Source of the DNA: Oscarella lobularis
Lineage: Eukaryota; Porifera; Homoscleromorpha; Homosclerophorida; Oscarellidae
Direction: 5' to 3'
Assembly (NCBI RefSeq): GCF_947507565.1
Contig: NC_089182.1
Span: 2,914,001-2,978,000 of the forward strand
Length of the DNA stretch: 64,000 bases
Position numbers and translations under genes: made by a program. Shown here in pieces: positions 1-12,449 of the stretch (position 1 is the stretch's first letter; each line of letters opens with the position of its first letter). The notes beneath the pieces were generated by a model, which did no database searches, was not told the DNA's origin, and saw only the letters and a list, made by a program, of their open reading frames with translations.

Positions 1-27
1 AGCACGGTGAGCCTACTACACTAAAAG

Positions 28-310
28 CCTCTGAAATCGTTGAACTTAGACTCGCCCCGCGCGCGTTAGACCTACTTCATAACGGCGCGTCGAGAGTCGA
101 TGCTGCAAGCGGTCGCCGCCGCCAGTCGTTTACGATCCTGCTCGATGGAAAAACAGGGATTCCTGAGACGAATCGTTAACGGTTCGTTCCCTGGTTCCCT
201 GAGCGACTGAAGTAGCGCACTCTAGAGTGTCCGCCCCGCCCACGAGCTCCCGCCCACCATAGATGGCCGCGGTGTGTTTTAATTAATTGATTAAAATACG
301 TTTGAATTTT
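28..310. repeat. 3' flank of sialyltransferase unit, copy a
   Basis: This stretch is repeated with small indels at about 2466-2720. Both copies share the run from 'cctctgaaatcgttga' through 'gagtgtccgccccgcccacg' to a TTAA-rich end and 'tttgaattttagatgcatg'. Each copy lies just downstream of a sialyltransferase gene, so it is the 3' flank of a tandemly duplicated unit of about 2.4 kb, not an independent element. No gene is seen in it. Confidence 0.85.
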
Positions 311-330
311 AGATGCATGTGCACATTTAG

Positions 331-1012
331 GGATAGAGATTCTGAATGATGGCGTTGTAGTTTTAAGTTTCGCTTCGTTGGATTTGGGCGTAGTGGCTAG
401 GTTGTGAGCACAGAAAGTTACGTATAAAGAGATCCTGTCACACTGACTTTAGCTAGTTTTGTAGATTAAAGGATTGCTTATGAACTCGTTCCTTGTTCTT
501 GTCTATTTTCTTTTTTTTGTTTTTCTTTATATTGGGAATGGGAGTCCATGCATAGTTAGGTTGAAGAGCGCGAGCCTTTCGTCTGGTCTGACTCCTTGTT
601 ATATAAGAAAATACCCGGAAGGCGTAGCAGTATGCGTACGTCTATTAATAGCCTATCTCTCAGTCTCCGTAACTGTTTCGATATACTCTCAAACGAAACC
701 GGATGTCGAATATTCTCCAAATTTTTGCATTTCGTATTTTTTCCATTTGTAATAATCCTCGCCACTGTGCCGTATTTTCTGATGCCAATATGTCCGGGTA
801 GGGTAAACGACTTTTCGAGGAAAACCAAGCAAAAACCGTTTACCCTACACGGATATACGGGACACCGCATCGTTGGTGGACGCACTTGCCTATAAACTGC
901 CATTATTATTAGCTGCCATTATTATTAGCTAAAGTCTAACGGACCTTGCAGGCTTGCTACAGTATGAACTATCACCTATCTAACTCCACAAACGCTCAAC
1001 AGCATGCATGTC
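331..1012. other. Insertion of about 0.7 kb in the 3' flank, absent from the paralogous unit
   Basis: The two sialyltransferase units align up to 'tgcatgtgcacatt' and again from 'tttagtttgctct' to the stop codon. The second unit has only about 15 nt between these points (near 2735-2750); the first has about 680. The extra DNA holds a short inverted repeat (791-809 with 837-855) and a 16-nt direct repeat around 899-930. A short 'ttta' at both edges could be a target duplication, but that is weak. Small frames inside it (474-752, 596-895, 556-903) resemble nothing I know. An inserted non-autonomous element or a deletion in the other unit would both explain it. Confidence 0.5.
791..855. repeat. 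Short inverted repeat
   Basis: Positions 791-809 and 837-855 are near-perfect reverse complements sharing the core GTAGGGTAAACG. The loop is 27 nt. It lies inside the insertion at 331-1012. Confidence 0.6.
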
Positions 1013-1027
1013 CTATTTAGTTTGCTC

Positions 1028-2164
1028 TCAGGAAATGTCAAAAACGCAGGATCCATTTCGCCGCTTTCCCAAATGTTCCATAAGCTCTCTCTCTCGTGAG
1101 AGTGGATGAAAACCTCGATACAGTGGAGCATCCTTTTTTGAGTTTTTCTCAGTGATAGGAGTATAGTAGTGCTTCCTGGTAGTCCGAATGTCTGTGGCTA
1201 CTTCATACAGTGTTACGTTCTTGCAGAGTTCCATAGCAACAAGTGCTGTAAAAGTTCCACTGGAAAAAGATATCCTAGTCCGCTTATTCAAGACGAGTCG
1301 ACCGATTTCCATTAGCCCCAGCTCGACAAATATAGGATGATTTATATGCACATTTCCGGTCATATTTCGCTTTTTCATAGCTAAATCAAAAGAAGAGCGT
1401 CCTTTGAAAACCTTCTCAATAGCTACACACGAGTTAATTGCTTTGGAACCAAATAGATCGCGAACAATGAATAAGGAGGGATTTGACTTCTTATCCATAT
1501 CCAATAGTGTGGCAGAGTATTTAGATGAACGAATGACATCATTGTTCAACACGCGTACTGTCGTCCTCGATCCGACGTGCTTCTCGTACGATTTCGTCGG
1601 CGCTAAGTTGATACGAAAAACTGCGTCGTGAGCGTCGATTTCCTCTCCAAAACTGAACTTCAACAGTGATGGAGCACTGCTAACGACGGCACACGTGCCA
1701 AATTGGGGCAGTTTGATTTCCTGGGGTAGAAAACGGAGAACATCATTCGAGCATTTTATTTTACGCATGGAGTCGGCGTCGAGTTGTGTAAGACTCATTG
1801 GAACCGTCTGCCAGGTGCGCTTCAAGCACGAAACAAGAGAATTTTGACGTAGGCCTGGTTTTAGACAGCGAGGATTTTCCTCGGAGCTCGCCCAGGATTT
1901 ATAAAATAGATGTTTCGATTGATACACACCTGGATTTCGATGCTGCATTATAAATATACTACTGAGAATTATTCACGTACTCTTCGTAGTGGGGGACCGG
2001 ATCTCCGGGGTGCCAGTGCGCTCATGAACAAGGCCAGCATAACGCTTGGGCAGAGGCTTCATTAGACGCTGGTGGCGGTCGTCTGTCCAGTGAAGAATGC
2101 CTAAGCCGATGAGAAAAAGCAAAACGATCCATTTTGCGCCGAATATCTCTGAAAGCGATTTCAT
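1028..2164 (-). pseudogene. GT29 sialyltransferase-like gene interrupted by an in-frame stop
   Basis: This is the tandem paralogue of the gene at 2755-3867. Reading from the ATG at 2164, it encodes a type II signal anchor (WIVLLFLIGLGIL) and a stem, then meets a TGA at 1973-1975. The same frame continues past the stop into a full catalytic region. That region has sialylmotif L (around CAVVSSAPSLL and IDAHDAVFRINLAP), motif S (FSSGTFTALVAMELC) and the HYYTPI motif. The stop lies in a stem stretch that does not match the paralogue. No GT-AG intron restores the frame: a 38-nt candidate beginning at GTACGT is out of phase. GT29 enzymes transfer sialic acid from CMP-sialic acid to glycans in the Golgi. 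The copy is probably non-functional as a membrane enzyme. An ATG at 1948 could give a soluble form without the anchor, which would not enter the secretory path. Confidence 0.75.
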
Positions 2165-2465
2165 CTATCGAATTAGGATACGAATGAATGGCAACTCAAA
2201 CGAGTACCATATATACCATTGCCGTCTGAGTGAGCTGGCTTGCGTTTTACCAGCGGACGACGTCATCAAACACATTGCGCGTGACAGTCACGTGCATTAG
2301 TACCGCCTTAGGATATCCAAAAAGTGGGCGCGGCCAAAATTTTTTGCGCGAAGCGCCAAACCACGTCCTTGGCTCTGAGCGTCGTGCGACGCAAAACCGT
2401 TAATTAATTAATTAAACGTACCGGTATACGTAGAAACGCGAACAAAACTTGCGTCAGTACAGACA
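2165..2465. other. Upstream region of the broken sialyltransferase copy
   Basis: No coding frame is recognised here. The stretch contains a TTAA run (2401-2416) and separates the 5' end of the first sialyltransferase unit from the repeated 3' flank of the second. It presumably holds the promoter of the first copy. Confidence 0.4.
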
Positions 2466-2720
2466 GCCTCTGAAATCGTTGAAACTCGCCCCGTGCGCGT
2501 TAGACCTACTTCATAACGGCGCGTCGAGAGTCGATGCTGCAAGCGGTCGCCGCAGCCAGTCGTTTACGATGAAAAAACAGGGATTTCTGAGACGAATCGT
2601 TTCCTGAGTGACTGAAGTAGCGCACTCTAGAGTGTCCGCCCCGCCCACGAGCTCCCGCGGCACAAATACATGTGCTTTAATTAATTAATTAATTGATTAC
2701 AAATACGTTTGAATTTTAGA
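2466..2720. repeat. 3' flank of sialyltransferase unit, copy b
   Basis: This is the second copy of the flank at 28-310, with the same order of motifs and several small deletions. It supports a single tandem duplication covering gene and flank. Confidence 0.85.
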
Positions 2721-2754
2721 TGCATGTGCACATTAGCTCCCCTTAGTTTGCTCT

Positions 2755-3867
2755 TTAGGAAATGTCATAAACGCAGGATCCACTTCGCCGCTTTCCCAAT
2801 TTTTCCATAAGCTCTCTCTCTAGTGAGAACGGATGAATACTTGAATACAGTGCAGCACCAATTTTTGAGTTTTTCGCGGTGATAGGAGTATAGTAGTGCT
2901 CCCTAGTAGCCGGAATGTCTGTGGCTACTTCATACAGTGTTACTTTCTTGCAGAGTTCCATAGCAACAAGTGCCGTAAGCGTTCCACTGGAAAAAGATAG
3001 CTTAGTCGGCTTATTCAAGACGAGTCGACTGATTTCCATTAGCCCCAGCTCGACAAATATAGGATGATTTATGTACACATTTCCGGTCATATTTCGCTTT
3101 TTCATAGCTAAATCAAAAGAAGAGCATTCTCGTAAAACCTTCTCAATAGTTGCACACGCGTTGATTGCTGTTTCGAAACCAAATAGATGGCGAACAACGA
3201 ACAAGGAGGGATTAGACTTCTCATCAATATTCAATAGTGTGGCAGAGTCTCTAGATGAACGAGTGACCTGACTGTTCAACACGCGTACTGTCGTCCTCGA
3301 TCCGACGTGCTTCTCGTACGATTTCGTCGGCGCTAAGTTGATACGGAAAACTGCGTCGTGAGCGTCGATTTCCTCTCCAAAACTGAACTTCAACAGCGAT
3401 GGAGCATTGCCAACGACGGCACACGTGCCAAATTGTGGCAGCTTCGTTGTCTGGGGTAGAAAACGGAAAACATCATTCGAGCATTTTATTTTACGCATGG
3501 AGTCGGTGTCGAGTTGTGTAAGTCTCATTGGAACCGTCTGCAAGGTGCGCTTCAAGCACGAAAGAAGAGAATTTTGACGTAGGCCGGGTTTTAGACAGCG
3601 AGGATTTTCCTTGGAACTCGCCCAGAATTTATAAAATAGATGTTTCGACCGATTTCGCTTCGTTTGTTGTGCCACTGACTCAGTGGGGAAGATCTCGGGA
3701 GTGGGCCCATGAACAAGGCCTGTATATGGCTGCTTTGCTTTGAGCAGAGGCTTCTTCAGACCATGGTAGAGGCTGTCTGTCCGGTAAAGGATGCCTAAGC
3801 CGCCTAAGCCGATGAGAAAAAGCAAAATGACCCATTTCACGCCGGATATCGCTGAAAGTGATTTCAT
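2755..3867 (-). CDS. Sialyltransferase, GT29 family, type II Golgi membrane protein
   Basis: The single-exon frame encodes 370 residues from an ATG at 3867. Residues about 10-29 form a hydrophobic signal anchor (VKWVILLFLIGLGGLGIL), followed by a stem and a catalytic domain. Sialylmotif L is clear (GTCAVVGNAPSLL, then IDAHDAVFRINLAP and HVGSRTT). Motif S is FSSGTLTALVAMELC, and a later HYYTPI followed by a His/Glu-rich tail fits motifs III and VS. The family moves sialic acid from CMP-sialic acid to glycoprotein or glycolipid acceptors in the Golgi lumen. The linkage and acceptor cannot be read from sequence. The gene is divergent from METTL4 across 156 nt and has a broken tandem copy downstream. 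Length fits animal GT29 enzymes. Confidence 0.88.
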   Translation of the reverse strand: MKSLSAISGVKWVILLFLIGLGGLGILYRTDSLYHGLKKPLLKAKQPYTGLVHGPTPEIFPTESVAQQTKRNRSKHLFYKFWASSKENPRCLKPGLRQNSLLSCLKRTLQTVPMRLTQLDTDSMRKIKCSNDVFRFLPQTTKLPQFGTCAVVGNAPSLLKFSFGEEIDAHDAVFRINLAPTKSYEKHVGSRTTVRVLNSQVTRSSRDSATLLNIDEKSNPSLFVVRHLFGFETAINACATIEKVLRECSSFDLAMKKRNMTGNVYINHPIFVELGLMEISRLVLNKPTKLSFSSGTLTALVAMELCKKVTLYEVATDIPATREHYYTPITAKNSKIGAALYSSIHPFSLERELMEKLGKRRSGSCVYDIS

Positions 3868-4023
3868 CTATCGAAGATGGATGGCACAACTCAAACGAGT
3901 GCATACAGTATATACAGGCCTTACCATTGAAAAGTACAGTAGACTACTGTCTTGTCACGGACCTTCTCCCGAATCCCGTATAAGTCTAGATATATCTGCT
4001 GAAACCCTCCCTTTGAGTCGTCC
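3868..4023. promoter_or_regulatory. Divergent promoter between sialyltransferase and METTL4
   Basis: Two genes start in opposite directions 156 nt apart (ATG at 3867 minus, ATG at 4024 plus). Both core promoters must lie here or overlap the 5' ends. I see no clear TATA box. Confidence 0.5.
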
Positions 4024-5513
4024 ATGGCTGTCGTAACGGAGAAGGACGACGGATGGCTCTTGGACAATAATTTTCTGATTAGAGATCAATATGTCGATGT
4101 GTTTGCTGTACAAAAGGGCACTGATCGCGGCGATTCGTGCCGATCTGGCACATGGATGCCTCTTCCAGTGGACAGACCTGTCGAACCTTACTTTTCCAAA
4201 TCGAAGAGGCGCGAAGCAAAAAAGGTGCTAGTCTACGCTTACAAAGACCCATCTACTGTAGTGTTGTTTGAGTAAAAAATTATAGGCGTCAGCTGAAGAG
4301 GAAAACGAAGTAGAAGTAGGCACAGTCTTTGTATGGTGTATTGATGATGGAATCAGTTCCTCTAGAAACAGTTGAAGCAGTCCTGGCTCTCCATTATGAA
4401 AGACAGTCGCACTAGGGCATATCTAGAAACAGTTCCCCCCCAAAAGGAAGACGTCAATGCAGATATCTCGTCCTCACTCGCGTCTCTCTGTGATTTAGCC
4501 AAACTAGGGTGTGATCCTGAAGGACCTTGTCCTCCTATTGCTGACATTTCAAAAGGAGATGAAGATGTTCAGCCATTCAATCACATTAATGCGAATTTGT
4601 CAGACAAACCGATTGAAATCAGGGCAGTGAGCGCAAATTATCTAATCCCTGCTCAGAGCACATTTCTTATGTCTGATATTACGCAAGTCGAGAAGCTAGT
4701 TACCTGTAAGAAAGGCCCTAGAGCTGTTTCCCTATTAGTTTTGCATGCTAGGTAGACCATCCTGTGGATACGATGCCATTGTGATTGATCCTCCGTGGGA
4801 AAACAAGTCCATTCGTCGATCGCGACGATACGAATCTCTTCCGCTGTCGCAAATACGCAAATTGCCTATTCGAGAACTTCTTTCGTCTAGAGGCCTCGTC
4901 CTTCTGTGGATCACCAATAGAAAAGCGCATATAGAATACGCCAAAACGTCTCTCTTTCCAACGTGGAACGTTGAACTCGTCGCCAAATGGTATTGGATCA
5001 AGGTACAGACTAAAAAAATAATACAAGAGAGTAAATATTATTTTTATTTTATTTTTCTCTCTCTCTAAGATAACCACGAAAGGCGATCTAGTATTCGACA
5101 TGGACTCCACGCACAGAAAACCCTTTGAAAGACTTCTCATTGGAAGGCGACAATCAGTCGCCGATTCGCCCCCATCAAAAAAGCAAAAGCTCGAAGACGT
5201 ACCTGAATACAAAGTCCTATGCAGCGTACCCAGCAAAAATCACTCGCAGAAGCCTATCCTGTCAGGTAATAGGGGAAACCCTAGCGTTCTAATCTCACTT
5301 TGGGGGCGGGGGGACTTTCCTTAGAAATTCTACGACCTTATCTACCAAAGGACGCTTCCTGTCTCGAGATATTCGCTCGAAATTTAATTCCGAAGTGGAC
5401 AAGTTGGGGAAACGAGGTTAGACTATACACTAAATGGCGTCCGTCTATTTAAATGATGTATACAGGTATTGAAATTTCAGTGCGCCGACGCCTACTTCAA
5501 ACGGTGTACGTAG
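4024..5513 (+). CDS. METTL4: METTL4-like MT-A70 family N6-adenine methyltransferase
   Basis: The first residues (MAVVTEKDDGWLLD) resemble the start of animal METTL4. The catalytic motif DPPW follows in YDAIVIDPPWENKS, and later exons give WITNRKAH, WYWIKITTKGDLVFDMDSTH and KPFERLLIGR. Introns that restore frame are 4706-4751, 5003-5069, 5266-5324 and 5417-5465, all GT-AG and 46-67 nt long. The last exon ends with a TAG at 5511-5513. The join between the first exon and the block at about 4372-4705 is unresolved: several short frames around 4262-4400 look coding (for example VGTVFVWCIDDG) but I could not link them with confidence. METTL4 is known to methylate adenosine in U2 snRNA; a DNA 6mA role has been claimed and disputed. 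The protein uses S-adenosylmethionine. Confidence 0.85.
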
Positions 5514-6230
5514 CGGAGATATCGTGAAAATGAAAAGGCGTCTCGTTCGCCGTGTGAACGAATATCTCGCAGATGTCGTCGAACGTGTGCGTCGATCCCG
5601 ACGCACTGTCCGTCACTTTTAGGTCACCTAACGTCTAAAGAAGACTGTATTTTTTAAAAAAATCGCAATTTTTTTCTACTGCACCTGTAGGCCTGGTTTA
5701 ATAGGCAATAAAGTGCACGTCACTACCATACTCGCTTTGCTTTTTAGGTCGCCTTCGTCCTAGATTTAATTAATTAATTATTTATTTAGTTATATATCTT
5801 ATGCGTTCTGTGTTCGTACTTTGCCTGAAGTGCCTAGCCATACGATTCCCGCCGCCTTTTTCTTATTCATTACTAGTCGAATGGACATGTCCTTGGAGCT
5901 AAGCGAGGCGTACGTACTATGTACGAGATGACAGCGAGTGCTAGATGCATCTATACCTATTGTTCGTTATTCTGAGAATGGCTTCGAAGGGCTTTGCCAG
6001 CTGAGCGACGTCGATTATCTTCTCAGGAACGACGGCCATGTCCAATAGACGAGAATGCTTAATTAATTAATTAATTAATTAATTAAAAGAGAAATGTTTG
6101 CCTAGAAGAAATGTCTACCATTCTTTGTAAGTGGCTCGTTTGAAGACGTCCTTTCTCGCCCATCGACGTTCGCCACACTATGTCCAATTTGCCAATGCTG
6201 CTAACAGGCGGCTAAAAATTTTAGCGATGA
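5514..6230. other. METTL4 3' UTR and intergenic sequence
   Basis: An AATAAA at 5707-5712 is a plausible METTL4 polyadenylation signal, about 195 nt past the stop. TTAA runs occur near 5766 and 6059. A short plus-strand frame at 6131-6370 has no recognisable content. I see no tRNA or other structured RNA. Confidence 0.45.
6059..6086. repeat. TTAA tandem repeat
   Basis: Seven consecutive TTAA units form the longest of many such runs in this window (others near 285, 2401, 2672, 5766, 7100, 8063 and 9545). Confidence 0.9.
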
Positions 6231-6231
6231 A

Positions 6232-6579
6232 TCAATTACCCCCCGCCGTGCAGTCGAATTTCACCTTCTTCGGATCAAAGACAATTGGATTTTTTAGCGT
6301 GAGCTTGAATAAATATTGTCGCGTATCATTCGAACTCAAGTATGAACCGCGACCGAACGTGAGCTCTTGACTAGAAAGGAGAAGGCGCGTGGAAGCGCAG
6401 TCCTCCCAACCTAAGACTTCATCTACCTTCCTTTCGAATCGCAATACGTGTTCAAATCTTCCACGTGATACTGAGTAACGACGTCGAGAGACACGGATTC
6501 TAAAAACATGGGATTTGGTGTGATGTTTTGAACTTGCGCTTCCAAATAGACGTCGTCTTTCTACAAACGCTTTTTCCAT
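6232..6579 (-). CDS. Uncertain open frame, 115 codons
   Basis: An ATG-started frame (beginning MEKAFVERRRLFGS) runs 115 codons on the minus strand. Its basic N-terminal half could be a targeting peptide, but no domain is recognised, no splice partner was found, and a shorter plus-strand frame overlaps it. It may be one exon of a spliced gene or chance. Confidence 0.2.
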   Translation of the reverse strand: MEKAFVERRRLFGSASSKHHTKSHVFRIRVSRRRYSVSRGRFEHVLRFERKVDEVLGWEDCASTRLLLSSQELTFGRGSYLSSNDTRQYLFKLTLKNPIVFDPKKVKFDCTAGGN

Positions 6580-6932
6580 TTAATTTTCATTCATTTTTTC
6601 TTCCCCCCAAACTGACGTCGCCTTCGTGGAATTTCGTTTTGACGTCAAGCGGTTTCATCACTTGAAATTTGAAAAACTTTCTAAAGTAGAGTTTTTCGCC
6701 ATTTGACGTCGTATAGTGAACGCCACAGATCAATCTGTGACGAAATTCCAAAAATTCAGTTCTACGCGTGTAACAATAAAGCGCGTTACATGTGAGTGCC
6801 CAATTCCTTCACTTCGTGACTCAGTATCTGATCGATGCTCTCATTCGACGCAAGCTCCAAAACAGGGGCGTTTCCAACGAGAGCAAGTCGTTGAGCTGAC
6901 GTCTGCAGATCGGCCTAAGGATTTCTCGTCAA

Positions 6933-6986
6933 GCGCGCGCGCGCGGGGGAGGAGGGGGGGGGGGGGGGGGGGGGAGAGGGGGAGGG
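6933..6986. repeat. GC dinucleotide run and 21-nt poly-G tract
   Basis: A short alternating GC run is followed by G-rich sequence containing 21 uninterrupted G at 6954-6974. The tract could form a G-quadruplex and its exact length may be unreliable in an assembly. Confidence 0.9.
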
Positions 6987-7108
6987 GCACCTGAAGTTGA
7001 ATATTAAATGCTGATTCTGCGCTGTCGTTGTGAATGCATATGTAACAGGTGAACGTTTCGCCGAGAAAAATATTTCTGGAATGTCGCGCGCGAAGGATTA
7101 ATTAATTT

Positions 7109-7495
7109 TTAATTAAATTTTCTCCTGCTGCACCCGAATGTTTGCGGCAGGGAGAGAACTTCGCTGACGGCGAATTTTTCGTGTCCTCTGACCGTTCGAA
7201 CGTCCTTCGCTGCAATTTCGGAGAGCGCCGTGCCTAATAGAGCGTGGGGTATACGGTGGAAACGCGTCCAATGCGCTTCTAACCCAGAATGTCTTGAGTT
7301 TCGCAGTAAATAGGAATCGACGAGACGAGAGACGGTCGCGTTAGGCGCATCACTGCATAAAGACGCTTGCAAAAGGATAGAGAGCGCAAGCGAAGTACCT
7401 TTCAGCGCCAAAAGATGATCTTTGCTATCCATGATTCTTTCCTTAGCGCACTTGGCGCGAAAAGGGGCGTGTATCAATAGGACACAAATCATCAT
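7109..7495 (-). CDS. Hypothetical protein or exon, 128 codons
   Basis: The frame starts at an ATG at 7495 (MMICVLLIHAPF) and continues through a helix-like, leucine-rich stretch (LLALKGTSLALSILLQASL) to a TAA. It is transcriptionally downstream of AMPK alpha on the same strand, 95 nt after the AMPK stop. I do not recognise the protein. It could be the 3' exon of an unrecognised gene, an independent small gene or chance. Confidence 0.25.
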   Translation of the reverse strand: MMICVLLIHAPFRAKCAKERIMDSKDHLLALKGTSLALSILLQASLCSDAPNATVSRLVDSYLLRNSRHSGLEAHWTRFHRIPHALLGTALSEIAAKDVRTVRGHEKFAVSEVLSLPQTFGCSRRKFN

Positions 7496-7590
7496 AGCAG
7501 TGCAAAATAACAGTAGTTAGCTAAAAACCTTTCCTTCAACTACCAGTATATCAATAGCTTAGTCTCCAAAAAAGGACACCGTGTACTCTA

Positions 7591-10130
<2,540 letters not shown>

Positions 10131-10162
10131 TTATAGTGTACCAAGTCTAGCTGCAAGGTTCG

Positions 10163-11123
10163 CTAGGTGTAGATTAATTTAAGAAATTCCTCGCGAGTGC
10201 GCGGATCTTCTTTGAATACGCCCAGCATTGAACTGGTCACCGTCTTGCTATTCGTCTTCTGGACGCCCCTCATGACCATGCACATGTGACTGCACATAGA
10301 AAAGCGTCAAAAACATAAGACTACTAGTGACAATTTATTACGTTGCTTCCAGAACAACGCCAACACCTGCTGGGCCGATCACCTCAGTCATAGCAGCGGC
10401 TATTTCTTTAGTCAGTCTTTCTTGCACTAAGAAGAGACGATATCACATCTACAACAGAGTCCTACCCAACTTAATCCTCTAAACATAACAAAATAGATGA
10501 TAACTATACATGTACAAGGAATTAATTCGCGTCAGCTGTTCTATGGAAATGGCCTCAAGGCGTCAGATGGCTACTTTTCGCTTGAAAGGCACACTTCACG
10601 CAATCCTTGGTAACGTTCTATATGCGTGACAGACACCGTAAACAAACCTTGTAAACGACAGCTGTACATTTCCACAATCCTACGCAATAAAGTGTCCCGG
10701 GCGGGAAGTGACGTATCTTCTGTTCTCTTCGTACCTTGCTATTTTGCTTAGACCGAGTACTTTTCCTGACGGCAAGTATCCAATGTGAGCCTTGCCCATG
10801 AACGGGACGACGTGATGCTCGCAGAGGCTGAAAAAATCGATGTCCTTTACGATGACCATTTCGTCGTGTTCTTCGTCGAAAACTGCGCCGTTAACCAATT
10901 CTAAATGACAAGTGTTAGAGAGGAAAATGATCTTTTAGCACGTATTTTTGCCTTTCAAAGTTTGCTGATATCCTTTCGTAAAGTAAAGCATCGCTTTGCC
11001 GGCACGTTCGGGAGTCTTCATAAGACCCTGACGATCTCTCTTCGCTCCAGTTTCTACTGTATCGAGTATGTTCGCGTAGGACGATTTGAGAGCAGCGAGT
11101 TTAGCAGCATCTGTTCCTTCCAT
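10163..11123 (-). CDS. GCH1: GTP cyclohydrolase I, copy alpha
   Basis: Five exons (10952-11123, 10735-10900, 10648-10679, 10342-10426, 10163-10289) give about 193 residues, the conserved core of GTP cyclohydrolase I without the long N-terminal extension of mammals. Zinc and active-site residues are present: [10 protein letters not shown] supplies Cys and His, and [11 protein letters not shown] supplies His and the second Cys. Other landmarks are IFDE-like [30 protein letters not shown] and the C-terminus [10 protein letters not shown]. The enzyme converts GTP to dihydroneopterin triphosphate, the first step to tetrahydrobiopterin, as a cytosolic homodecamer. The first intron (10901-10951) has a GC donor. 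It sits tail to AMPK alpha with 107 nt between. N-terminal sequence ([20 protein letters not shown]) distinguishes it from copy beta. Confidence 0.93.
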
Positions 11124-11166
11124 CGCAAAAACATCAAATGGTCAGGTGAGAGAGTCAGACTCATTA

Positions 11167-11270
11167 TAATGAAAATGTTTATGTGGGAGTGCTAATCATT
11201 TGTTGTCTGGGCGGAAGAGAGGAGGAGGGGGAGGAGGAAACAAGCGAAACCGCTCCCAAATCGTCCCAAC
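11167..11270 (-). pseudogene. Relic of AMPK alpha exon 3 and intron 2
   Basis: The run containing 'gggagtgctaatcat', 'gggcggaagagaggagg' and 'caagcgaaaccgct' parallels AMPK alpha at about 9655-9750, which covers exon 3 codons and the preceding intron. It is directly followed by sequence like the GCH1 3' flank. It marks the breakpoint of an ancient duplication that started inside AMPK alpha. Confidence 0.7.
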
Positions 11271-11330
11271 AAGGTAAAAATATTTATTTAATAGTTTTGT
11301 TCATATGCTGTACCAAGCCTGCAAGGTTCG

Positions 11331-12260
11331 CTAGGTGTATACTAATTTTAGAAATTCCTCGCGACTGCGCGGATCTTCTTTGAATACGCCCAGCATCGAA
11401 CTGGTCACCGTTTTGCTATTCGTCTTCTGGACGCCTCTCATGACCATACACATGTGACTGCACATAGAAAAGCGTCAAAAAAATAGAAGACTACTAGTAA
11501 CAATTTATTACGTTGCTTCCAGAACAACACCAACACCTGCTGGACGTATCACCTGAGTCATAGCAGAGGCTATTTCTTTAGTAAGTCTTTCCTGTACTAA
11601 GAAGAGACGAGATCACATCTACAACAGAGTCCTACCCCCATCTATCACTACAAGGATTTCCTGTCAGGTGATCTACATCTGGGGTCTCAATATGGCTACT
11701 TTTCGCCTCAAATACACACTACACTGTGTTGTCTCTCCTTGGTAATGTTTTCTATGTGTGAAAAACCCCGTCAACAAACCTTGTAAACGACAGCTGTACA
11801 TTTCAACTATCCTACGCAATAAAGTGTCCTAGTGACGTAAAATTCCTTTTCTTTTCTCTTTCTACCTCGCTATTTTGCTTAGACCGAGTACTTTTCCTGA
11901 CGGCAAGTATCCGATGTGAGCCTTGCCCATGAATGGGACGACGTGATGCTCGCAAAGGCTGAAAAAGTCGATGTCCTTTACGATTACCATTTCGTCGTGA
12001 TCCTCGTCGAATATTGCGCCGTTCACTACTTCTGAAGAAGTGGAGGACACGTTTTAGAGGCAGAGAGGTATTTTTTAGTCTTGTTTGCCTTCTAAAGTTT
12101 GCTGATATCCTTTCGTAAAGTGAAGCATCGCTTTGGCGGCACGTTCCGGAGTCTTTATAAGACCCTGACGATCTCTTGTCATGTCACTTTCAACGGTGTC
12201 GAGTATTTTCGAGTAGCACGACTCGAGAACAGCGAGTTTAGCAGCATCTGTTCTTTCCAT
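11331..12260 (-). CDS. GCH1: GTP cyclohydrolase I, copy beta
   Basis: The gene has the same five-exon plan as copy alpha, from an ATG at 12260 ([20 protein letters not shown]) to a TAG at 11331-11333 (EEFLKLVYT). Zinc ligands and catalytic residues are conserved in [10 protein letters not shown] and THMCMVMRG. The first intron (12032-12088) again begins with GC (GAAG|GCAAAC) and has no usable GT donor. The gene is head to head with RPTP copy 1, with 189 nt between the two ATGs. It probably encodes an active enzyme of tetrahydrobiopterin synthesis. Differences from copy alpha are scattered substitutions, suggesting an older duplication than the block copy at 21920-22850. Confidence 0.92.
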
Positions 12261-12449
12261 CGTATCCGGCGGATCCCGGATAAGAAAGTGGGTTCGGTGT
12301 AAAGTACGGTAAAGATCGGGTCGAGCTGACGCCCTGTCCGGGACGTTGACACGAAGTCTCTGAGCTCCTCTCGCTTTTCGCTCATCGCCTCGACTGCCGC
12401 TTTTAGATAGACACTACGAGTCTTCCCGGAAGCCATCTACGACACTATT
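12261..12449. promoter_or_regulatory. Bidirectional promoter of GCH1 beta and RPTP copy 1
   Basis: Two starts point away from each other across 189 nt. The RPTP start codon lies in an inverted repeat, GGAAGCCAT ... ATGGCTTCC (12431-12439 with 12450-12458), kept in the other array units (22851-23039 and upstream of copies 3 and 5). A minus-strand frame starting at the mirrored ATG (12436) is open but out of frame with GCH1. Confidence 0.6.

Noticed and set aside
1935-1985. 38-nt GTACGT...GCAG intron in the first sialyltransferase gene
   Set aside because: The join gives the wrong phase and a stop within ten codons.
6131-6370. Plus-strand frame of 79 codons
   Set aside because: No ATG-supported homology, and it overlaps a longer minus-strand frame of equally uncertain status.
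12179-12436. Minus-strand frame starting MASGKTRSVYLKAA upstream of GCH1
   Set aside because: It looked like an N-terminal extension of GCH1, but it is out of frame with the GCH1 ATG and I found no intron that joins them. It is only partly kept in other units.
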